Source of the DNA: Nemertoderma westbladi
Taxonomy: Eukaryota; Xenacoelomorpha; Nemertodermatida; Nemertodermatidae
Direction of reading: 5' to 3'
Assembly (NCBI GenBank): GCA_032718475.1
Contig: JAUCBJ010005269.1
Coordinates: 1-33,762, forward strand
DNA length: 33,762 nucleotides
The notes under the pieces were generated by a model, which searched no databases, was not told the origin of the DNA, and saw nothing but the letters and a program-made list of their open reading frames with translations. This document shows positions 27,099-33,762 of the stretch, one piece after another. The first letter of the stretch is position 1; each line of letters opens with the position of its first letter. The translations under genes and the position numbers were made by a program.

Positions 27099-27264
27099 GC
27101 AGACTTACACGTCTTCAGCTCAATATTAACTTACTAGGAAATAAAACTGACAGAAATAAGTAAACTATACAAAAGAATGAGGGGTGATCAATCCCTATTC
27201 CTCTGGTAGCCTACAATATACTATAGATCACAATCGAAATAATACTAATGTACTTATACTGGAA

Positions 27265-27391
27265 GTACCGGTTAGGACAGTTGGGCCTACAGACCTACAG
27301 AAGTACCGGTTCTGGCAGTTGGACCTACGGACCTACAGCAGTACCGGTTCTGGCAGTTGGGCCTACTGACCTACAGAAGTACCGGTTCAGG
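27265..27391. repeat. 38-bp tandem repeat, 3.3 units
   Basis: Units start at 27265, 27303, 27341 and 27379; each begins GTACCGGTT and contains CAGTTGG and ACCTACAG. It lies 60-190 bp from the 5' LTR in the leader. Confidence 0.92.
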
Positions 27392-27393
27392 TT

Positions 27394-27439
27394 TACCGGT
27401 CGACCGGTACTTTCAACTTTATTGCTTACTGCAATAAAG
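27394..27439 (-). promoter_or_regulatory. Palindrome and hairpin beside the 5' LTR
   Basis: TACCGGTCGACCGGTA at 27394-27409 is a perfect 16-bp palindrome. CTTTATTGC (27417-27425) pairs perfectly with GCAATAAAG (27431-27439) around a 5-nt loop. Both lie within 60 bp of the LTR, where retroelements carry primer-binding, dimerisation and packaging signals. Function is inferred only from position. Confidence 0.5.
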
Positions 27440-27453
27440 TCAATGACTGTTAT

Positions 27454-28725
27454 TGTACGCGCTTTTGGAAGACCTTTAGCAGTTTAACCTGCCAAAATTT
27501 ATATGTCTTTTGGTTTATAAATCGACTCTAGAAGATGACAATATTTAATACCAATAAACACAACATTAGCAGAAGCCAGCCTAGTGCGCGTCCATTCACC
27601 CGCTGGATAATCCCGGGAGACTGGATTCTGTCGGCTTAGATTATTATTGCAGTGAAGCTTACGGTATTGTATTATTCGATTGATCATTAATAATTAATTT
27701 CTGACTAATATTATTCACTTTCGGGAAATATTAACAGTTCCTTTTAGGACGTGGCGCTCTATCTAAGTAAACAGAGATATGACTTATACTAATCACAACG
27801 GTAAGTTGGTAAGGCTTATGATTCACGTATGAGGCGCATTCTTTAGGAAATGCTTAGTTATCAGCCACAATCATGCACACTACCGGTAACACACAATACT
27901 GCTCACTAATTTGCCGACCGTCAATGAATTTTTATCATATATAAAGAGAATAGCAACGGACTCATGTAGGGCTTATCAAATAGCATTAAATTCAATACAC
28001 ACCACAATAATATAAGTCGCAATCTCTATATATATAACCCACCTCTCTAACCTGTAGTGTATCAAGAAAATTGGGAAATTTGGGTTCTTTATAAATGTTC
28101 TCCAAATAATATTCAATCCACTGATATAAGATATGACAACAGTAAAAACATTAAGACGGTAGGTTAAGATATGATATGAACAGATATGTACAGCGATATG
28201 CACTGATATGGACCGATATGTGAGTTGTTATGAACCGATAACAGTCATACGCTCTATAATCTTAAGCCTACTAATGTTTCTTTCTAGAGCCGTTGTTTCT
28301 AGCTTAGACAGCAATAACAACAAAGTATCAGTAAAAAACTGTAAGACTGAATAATCCCAGTATGATCGGCTCAAAGCTCCACATCGACAGAGAGAATCGC
28401 TCTGATTGGCTGAAGCCAAACAAAGAACCATGCGTCCAATGGCTGTTTCCATTTAAGCAACCAGCTGCTAGATGTCGTAATCTGAATCATCACGGCTAAG
28501 CTGTGTAAAAGTATTTGCCGTATTGCGGGTTTTTTGCCTTACCATGTCCGCTAAAACACGTATATAGCAGAATGACTTTTATGTCCGTTAAAACACCTGT
28601 AACGGTACCTTGCGGGCGAGGGGAATATATACAGTTAGAGAACCTTTTTTAGAGTATTCCAGCGCCTGGGGGGAAACTGGATTGCGAAGCAAAGGGGCCA
28701 GTTATATCCCACAGAAGCTTTTACA
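27454..28725 (-). repeat. 5' LTR (right copy)
   Basis: Same 1272-bp length and ends as the left copy. As the promoter-bearing LTR for the minus-strand genes it contains the same CCAAT box (ATTGG at 28405-28409 on the + strand), GATATG series and ATGTCCG repeats. No clear TATA box was identified near the CCAAT box. Confidence 0.93.
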
Positions 28726-28730
28726 AGTTG
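28726..28730. other. Target-site duplication, right (AGTTG)
   Basis: Matches 16936-16940. The sequence after it (AGAAGTTAAT) is not satellite, so the insertion lies at the array's edge. Confidence 0.9.
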
Positions 28731-28961
28731 AGAAGTTAATAACAAAGTTTTAAATCGATGAGAACTGCCAGAACTACTGTATATATTATATCATTATAAT
28801 CAGTTAGAAGATAAAAGATATTACAATTGCAGAAATAGTATATATTTACAGTAAAAAATGACGCTAAAAAAATAAAAAAATTTACTGTTGTATAGGTCAG
28901 GGGCTTCCGCAAGCAGAGGGTGAAGATGCGAGAAGGTAAGGAAAGTGAGAAAACAGGCCGT
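28731..28961. other. Unassigned sequence right of the LTR element
   Basis: AT-rich then mixed sequence with no frame or RNA gene seen. It lies downstream, on the minus strand, of the H2B-like promoter cluster, yet holds no histone coding sequence. Confidence 0.5.
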
Positions 28962-29137
28962 TATATACCCAGACTTAATGCAAATCGGGATCGGGACGTA
29001 CTGAATGCTGATTGGTCATAGCTCGTTCCTGGTTGGTCGGAGCTACTGATTGGGCAATCGATCCTATTGCACCTATCAATGGGCTGGCGAGGGCAGGAGG
29101 TCGATGACATGGGTCATGTGAATTACAAACCTATTGG
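28962..29137 (-). promoter_or_regulatory. Histone H2B-like promoter cluster (CCAAT, octamer, TATA), no gene attached
   Basis: Read on the minus strand: CCAAT boxes at 29137-29133, 29053-29049 and 29015-29011 (the last within GACCAATCAGC), the octamer ATTTGCAT at 28985-28978, then GGGTATATAA with TATATA at 28967-28962. Octamer and TATA are separated by about 10 bp. This order and spacing is the classic layout of animal H2B promoters. No ATG or histone sequence follows to the left before the LTR at 28725, so it may be a relic, a promoter for an unseen non-coding RNA, or chance. Confidence 0.4.
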
Positions 29138-30078
29138 CGTTGGGCAAACCAAACGTGACACCCCCAGGACAACCTATACGTTTCGATCCTAATTACAAAC
29201 AAATGTGCGTGTGAGACGAAAACGAGATCCCACTGAACAAACATAACTGGAGATTATTCACAACATGACCGCTGTGATCTCTCTTGGCATTATGTTGTAA
29301 TTGCAGTCAGAAATAGACCTGTTTGATATCTGAAGCACAACACCCCGAACGCGAACGGAACTGTTAGTACATTCCCTGTAAACCCGTATTAGTGTCAGGA
29401 ATTATATTGTGAGAATCAATCGACTGATAACGCTGGATTCATGGGGGACTGCATATATTTATCAGACTCGCTTTGGCTCATACGCCGCGGACCATTACTG
29501 GCTAAATTGGAGTGAGAATTCTGTGATTATAAACTAATTAAATAGTTAGTAAAATTACGCCGTGGAAGTTTGATTTATATGTTGATGTTACTGGCCAAAT
29601 TTGAGTGAAGAATACTGAAGTTGCACAAATTGTTTGTTAGTAAAAGTTATTGGAGTTAAAAGTGCGAATACAATGTATTAGTCATATTGCCTTCTATTAT
29701 GCAGCTATACAGCATGACTACATCAAATAGGAATTCTAACTATTTCTTCATATAAATTAGTTGCTCTTTGGCTTTGCTAGTTCACCAAAACCAATATCGG
29801 TAAATGTAACGGCTGGTATCCAAGGCACCTTTTAGTAGGAGAGTTTGTGTTGGTCTATCAGTCTGTTACTTTATTTCATAAAACACACCAATTATTTATT
29901 CATATAAACTGCCCCATTTACTAACATTGCCCTACTTTGCTTCCACTAAGCAGCAGTAGGTATTTAATGTTTATTAGGTTGCGTTTTATATTGTTTAAAT
30001 GGCGTGTTAGTGTCGTTATATTCATTCGCAGAATATTCTATTTTAGTTCGTATTCAATTTCGATTTCAGTTACCTAAA
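29138..30078. other. Intergenic and 5' flank of the fibrinogen-related gene
   Basis: No coding frame. Two related copies of TACTGGCYAAATTNGAGTGA occur at about 29496 and 29590. I could not identify a convincing TATA box or initiator for the downstream gene; the sequence before its ATG is AT-rich. Confidence 0.5.
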
Positions 30079-30183
30079 ATGTACAAGGAATCTCTTCTAC
30101 TTTTAACTCTGACAGCTCTTTTAGCTGTGGAGTGTTTGGGAGAGAGCCATGGGAACTTAACCGAATTGGTTGAAAGAGACAAT
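30079..30183 (+). CDS. Fibrinogen-related protein exon 1: signal peptide
   Basis: ATG at 30079 in TAAAATG context, the last ATG before a strong hydrophobic run (LLLLTLTALLAV); upstream in-frame codons give no better signal peptide. Donor AAT|GTAAGT at 30184 is consensus, phase 0. Confidence 0.8.
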
Positions 30184-32991
30184 GTAAGTTTGTTATTTAA
30201 TGTAGAATCAATGTGTTTGTAGGGCCACTGAAGTTCTAATAAGTACAGGTACACTTACAACTAACTTTTGCTCTTTTGCCAAAACCTGCTTATTGCGTTC
30301 CACTGTAAGTACGATTGGTGCAAATCAAGATTCCGTTTGGCTGTTTGCACATTTGACTTCTATAACCTCTCTGTGTCTCAAATCCTCTCTGACATCCGTA
30401 TCCTATCTATAAAGTTAAACTGTTCAAACTACAAAGTTCATCAAATTACACGATAATAATAATAATATAAAAGTCACTTTTTTGAAATAATTTAGTTTCC
30501 GCCGCCGAAGCCATTCCACTTAATCCACCAAAGATAAATATGTTGTGAATGTAGTAGACCTTGCGGTTTTTTATCATAATAGCTCTATGCTACGGAACAA
30601 CCTGCCAACTAGAGAATAGACATTGCTATTGCATTAAGATAAACCCTAAGTAAATGTAATATTTAAATAGGATTATATATCCTTGTAGCGGTAACAGTTT
30701 TGTTCTCATATTATCTATTGCGTATTGTTGATTGATGAGAATAGTAAAGCACTGTCCTATTTCTCTATAATTAACTTTTTTAATTTTTTGTAATTCATCG
30801 GTATCTTTGAGTCAGGTTTATTGTAAACCCCGAGATTTTGTGACTTTTCCTAAAATTTAATGGGCTATCCAATAGAACAAACGCCATTTACATTGCTATG
30901 TTAGTTTCCGTGCTTTGGTCCCTTTATGAATATGAATATATGAATAATCTAAAGTTACGCAATGATTATTGTTTTAGGATAAAGGCCAAGAAGATTTAGA
31001 TCTGGTTACCAACCAAACCGGCCAAAACATGTTAAACAAAAGGTACGGCCATCTGATAGAACCGGTACAGGGGTTGACGATTCAACGAAGAGTAACAGGT
31101 AGATTAACATATAACAAAGTAAAACATGCATCCCTCCTACTGTCCTATGGGATATTATTTATTAAACCATATTTTCCCATTTAAAGTTTATTACAAAACG
31201 GCATCCAGCTTTCAGGGGGTTCATGTCAAATAACAACAGTTTCAACTACTCTCCCATCTCCAAACTTCGGGTCGATTCCCCCAACATATAAAATTGATAT
31301 TTTTAAAAAACTACCAACGTTTCATTGCCACTAGGGCCATCATCAGGGTACTACTTATAACGCACGACATAATACAATAGTAGAAACTATAACTATAAAT
31401 TATAATTTAATTCATATATTCACTATAGTAAGCACAGTACAAAAGTGTACGCCTACCTACGGTACAGTAAGCAGCCTAAATCATGCCGGGTAATGCAATA
31501 TTAATCTCCAATTAATACCCAGTTGTTTGCGAGGTATGCAGAATGTACAGTACAGTCAGGGATATAATACGAGCTGATGTCCCAGCTGTAGGCTAGTAAT
31601 AGCTGGCATCTCTTTGGACTAACCGGCCCCCAAAATAATAAACGTATTGCATACAGTACAAATAAACATAGTGAAATTACTACATTGTGAAAATTTTTCT
31701 AGAATTAATCCACTATCACACATTTTAAACATAAAACATCAAAATTAATACAATGATATAGATTTCTAAATTTAAGTATCACGTTGAATATTGTAAATAC
31801 TAAACATATAAATGCGCAAAATTATAAAACATATTACAAAAAAAAGAAGAAAACCAAAAAAAAGAAACCGTAAAGGTGATATCAAGGCTAACAAATAAGT
31901 AACTTCGATCTTACCCCCCCCCCCCCCCCCCCCCCCCCCCCTTACGTTCAATAATCCCATTCATTTTCTAAGTAGTGGGTCTGATTCCATTCAAGGTCGG
32001 TTTGAAATCAGCAATATAGTTAGCTTCCGCGTGGATCCTGCAAACTACGTTGGTAGTTTTTTAAAAATATCAATTTTATATGTTGGGGGAATCGACCCGA
32101 AGTTGGAGATGGGAGAGTAGTTGAAACTGTTGATATTTTCCCATCGCAGTCACACAAATTCGTAAGACAGTACAGTAGTTACCCGGTTCTTAAATATATT
32201 TTAGATATTCTCTGTTTGTATAATTTTTTTAAGAATTAGATACAGAGTGGAAAGAACTGATACACACCGCAGTAATACATACAATCAATACTAAATACCA
32301 GCGCGTCAATATCAATCTATCAATGGAACATATAACAAAACAAGTTGAGGCTGAGTTGAAAGAACAGGTTACAGAGTTAGTGCATTCATCCATGACACTC
32401 TATCAGCTATTGGCTCCTCGGTTAATAAAGCATAAAGATGGGCTGAAGATTCAACAAAGAGTTGATGGATCTGTCGACTTCTATCGCAACTGGGATGAAT
32501 ATGTTGAAGGATTTGGCGACCCGAATACCAATTTTTGGTTGGGATTGGAGACGATCCACAAGCTGAGTGAAGGTGGGGTGAAGTTGAGAGTCGATTTGTG
32601 GTTCACTGGAGAGGGATATAAAGGTGGAGATGGTGTTAATAGATGGGAGAGGGTGAATTACAACAACGAACACAAATACGCGGAATACAAATACTTCTCT
32701 ATCGATTCAGCTGCAACTAATTATCGCCTACATGTATCTGGTTACCATGGTACTGCTGGTAACGCATTTAACAATCACAACGGTTTCCCATTCACCACCA
32801 AGGACCGCGATAATGACGGGAGGGACTCCGGCAACTGCGCCGTAGATCGTACTGGGTCGTGGTGGTACAACAGCTGCGCAAACAGTAACTTGAACGGAGA
32901 ATATGGTGCGGGGGATTGGAAAGGACCTCATTGGTGGTATTTTACTAGAGTGAATCCGGCTTCTCGAGTTGAAATGATGATTTCGATTTAG
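30079..32991 (+). CDS. Secreted fibrinogen-related protein with shortened fibrinogen domain, 3 exons
   Basis: Exons 30079-30183, 30978-31098 and 32234-32991 join in frame to 327 residues. Residues 1-21 are a signal peptide (MYKESLLLLTLTALLAVECLG). Residues 22-143 are a charged, helix-prone linker with NLTE and NQTG glycosylation sites. Residues about 144-327 are fibrinogen C-terminal domain: GLKIQQRVDGSVDFYRNWDE, FWLGLETIH, YHGTAGNAF, the calcium-site stretch DRDNDGRDSGNC and the WWYNSCANSNLNG disulfide loop. Such proteins (ficolins, tachylectins, FREPs, angiopoietin-like) bind acetylated sugars or receptors outside the cell. The first ~35 residues of the domain, with its first cysteine pair, are absent, so the fold is incomplete or rebuilt from exon 2. 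Exon joints are inferred from splice sites and phase; I cannot name an orthologue. Confidence 0.82.
30184..30977 (+). other. Intron 1 of the fibrinogen-related gene
   Basis: 794 bp, AT-rich, with an ATA trinucleotide run near 30451-30468. Acceptor TTGTTTTAG at 30969-30977. Nothing else recognised. Confidence 0.7.
30978..31098 (+). CDS. Fibrinogen-related protein exon 2
   Basis: Encodes DKGQEDLDLVTNQTG, then RYGHLIEPVQGLTIQRRVT; donor CAG|GTAGAT at 31099, phase 1. Its end (LI...GLTIQRRV) resembles the WTVIQRR-type motif and also the start of the fibrinogen portion in exon 3 (LIKHKDGLKIQQRVD). It looks like a duplicated or vestigial copy of the domain's front edge. Confidence 0.7.
31316..31350 (-). 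ncRNA. Hammerhead-ribozyme-like core (tentative)
   Basis: On the minus strand CTGATGA (31346-31340) is followed after 16 nt by GAAAC (31323-31319), with TGGCCCTAGTGGCAAT between as a possible stem II (only GCC/GGC pairs well). CTGATGA...GAAAC in this order is the conserved hammerhead core. The outer stems and cleavage site are not convincing, so it is probably a degraded Penelope-type ribozyme or a chance match. Confidence 0.3.
31914..31941. repeat. Poly-C run (28 C)
   Basis: Uninterrupted run inside the inverted-repeat element. Length may be unreliable in the assembly. Confidence 0.85.
32234..32991 (+). CDS. Fibrinogen-related protein exon 3: linker and fibrinogen domain
   Basis: Begins AATTAGATACAG after AAG; open from 32234 to TAG at 32989-32991. 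The first ~65 residues form a charged helical linker (EWKELIHTAV, HITKQVEAELKEQ), then the fibrinogen part from about 32437. The ATG at 32323 could be a start if the upstream exons are not used, but that product would lack a signal peptide. Confidence 0.82.
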
Positions 32992-33462
32992 TAAAACTGT
33001 AAGTTTTATATAAACTTACTAAATAATTACAATAGAGTTGCGTTGGAAACTATCTTTTACATTTAATTATAAAATTAATTTTTACTCTACTGAGTAAAAC
33101 CATTGCCGCGGGTAGGAAACGCAATGTGTAAAAAATTTAATATGAAACATTTAATTTTATTTCACTTAAATTCCTAATGACCTCCATCACCATCTCCATG
33201 AAATAAAAAATACGATATATTATAATATTAGGGTGAAAAGTTCCTGAATAAATATGTTTTATTTACAATAAGAATTAAGTTTTATTTACTGTTTTAATAT
33301 AATAAAATAAATATATTTCAAGGGCTAAGGGCCCACATTGTCAATAATCAACTAGAATGTAAACAGAATAAATGAATTATTACAGCTACCTATTTATGAA
33401 ATGTTTTTAACAGTACAAAAGGTACCTAACTGCCTAACTACTAAATTACTATACGCACAAAA
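32992..33462. other. 3' flank of the fibrinogen-related gene
   Basis: AT-rich. AATAAA signals at 33202-33207 and 33247-33252, about 210 and 255 bp after the stop, are the likely polyadenylation signals. No other feature seen. Confidence 0.55.
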
Positions 33463-33762
33463 TTATTTAATTTTCAGGAACCCCCCGCTTTCCAACACTG
33501 CTATACTTAAATGATCTACGTCTGTGGATAATCTCTTGTTAACTGCCCGGGGTCCCAATGATTGAATATACATACTCTCTAATATTAGCCTACCGTGCAA
33601 GTCTGACACTCTCCCTATCACTGTTGCCTTATCCCATAATGGAATGTGTCCAGTAGCTACATGATGGCCCGACAACTCGGATGCTTTGGGCCTACGGTGT
33701 TCAACATCGCCCTGATGCTGGGTCAGACGGACATCAAGACTGTATAAGGTTTGGCCTACATA
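33463..33762 (-). pseudogene. Penelope-like element: GIY-YIG endonuclease C-terminal fragment
   Basis: Open on the minus strand from the right edge to a stop at 33463 (99 residues). It reads YVGQTLYSLDVRLTQHQGDV, then SGHHVATGHIPLWDKATVIG and LILESMYIQSLG. The order YVG-x-T...RL-x-x-H, then H-x-x-x-TGH, W-D-x-A-x-V and ILES-x-YI matches the GIY-YIG nuclease at the end of Penelope-like retroelement proteins. The expected GIY lies just outside the window. Whether the copy is intact upstream cannot be seen; the tail after ES is unusually rich in charged residues. Confidence 0.75.

Larger units (their letters stand above)
25352..27453 (-). other. Retroelement 5' leader, long and repeat-rich
   Basis: With 23759-23917 this makes a ~2.3-kb untranslated leader between the 5' LTR and gag. 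It has no long frame, but contains a ~287-bp tandem duplication, a 38-bp tandem repeat, a 16-bp palindrome and a perfect 9-bp hairpin near the LTR. The expected primer-binding site (TGG just inside the LTR) is not present: the first bases are ATAACAGTCATTGAC. Confidence 0.7.
16941..28725 (-). mobile_element. BEL/Pao-type gag-only LTR retrotransposon, complete, 11.8 kb
   Basis: Two LTRs of identical length (1272 bp) with TGT...ACA ends and a 5-bp duplication AGTTG at 16936-16940 and 28726-28730 define a complete insertion. Read on the minus strand the order is 5' LTR, ~2.3-kb leader (interrupted by a Tc1 element), gag N-part, stop, gag core with zinc knuckles, 0.75-kb non-coding stretch, an unrecognised zinc-binding frame, and 3' LTR. 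No reverse transcriptase, RNase H or integrase is present. Gag stops just where a BEL/Pao protease would begin, so it must rely on proteins from another element. LTRs differ at about six sites (~0.5%), indicating recent insertion. The BEL/Pao assignment rests on the DUF1759-like core and the three-part Cys/His cluster. Confidence 0.92.
31169..32144. mobile_element. Inverted-repeat (foldback) element with 87/86-bp arms
   Basis: The left arm 31234-31320 and right arm 32047-32132 are reverse complements with one single-base indel, starting CAACAGTTTCAACTAC. The interior (31321-32046) has no frame and includes a 28-C run. The 12-bp word ATATTTTCCCAT is found at 31169-31180 and directly at the right arm's outer edge, 32133-32144, a possible target duplication though the left copy is 53 bp from the arm. 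Arms this similar imply a recent origin. The class is uncertain; a hammerhead-like core beside the left arm suggests a Penelope-like origin. Confidence 0.7.
31099..32233 (+). other. Intron 2 of the fibrinogen-related gene
   Basis: 1135 bp, mostly occupied by the inverted-repeat element described separately. The acceptor TTTTTTTAAG at 32224-32233 is not the strongest but is the one that completes the phase-1 codon (G+AA, Glu) and opens the long frame. Confidence 0.65.

Overview
The window is nuclear DNA from an animal. It has protein-coding genes split by introns with GT/AG borders, a CARM1-type arginine methyltransferase, a fibrinogen-related secreted protein, tRNA-derived SINEs, and hAT, Tc1, BEL/Pao and Penelope-like elements, with many minisatellites. 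The AT-rich background and recurrent TAGGCCTA-like words fit a marine invertebrate, but I cannot fix the clade from sequence alone.

Region 1 (1-11440, + strand): the last six coding exons of CARM1/PRMT4 (536-712, 5112-5380, 5647-5904, 8242-8379, 10468-10718, 10839-11185). The splice phases join into one 479-residue frame; the 5' exons lie outside the window. The introns are crowded with repeats: hAT ends, a complete 1.4-kb non-autonomous hAT element with an 8-bp target duplication, a LINE 3' end, two tRNA-like SINEs, and simple repeats. A polyadenylation signal lies at 11435.

Region 2 (11481-16940): three minisatellite arrays with 51-, ~24- and 59-bp units. The long frames across the 51-bp array exist because 51 is a multiple of three and are not genes.

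Region 3 (16936-28730): a complete young LTR retrotransposon lying on the minus strand, with two 1272-bp LTRs (about six differences) and a 5-bp AGTTG target duplication. It keeps a BEL/Pao-type gag (coiled coil, DUF1759-like core, zinc-knuckle cluster) but has no reverse transcriptase, RNase H or integrase. In the place of pol/env it carries an unrecognised frame of about 480 codons with Cys pairs, a perfect CCHC knuckle and a basic tail. Gag and this frame are cut by three stop codons with no frameshift. An intact Tc1 transposon with perfect 28-bp inverted repeats sits in its long leader. This element is the most unusual object in the window.

Region 4 (28726-33762): a promoter-like cluster resembling a histone H2B promoter but with no histone gene; a three-exon gene for a secreted protein with a shortened fibrinogen C-terminal domain (30079-32991), whose second intron holds an inverted-repeat element with a hammerhead-like core; and, running off the right edge on the minus strand, a GIY-YIG endonuclease fragment of a Penelope-like element.

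The two host genes show no functional link. All exon borders come from reading splice signals and homology, not from transcripts.
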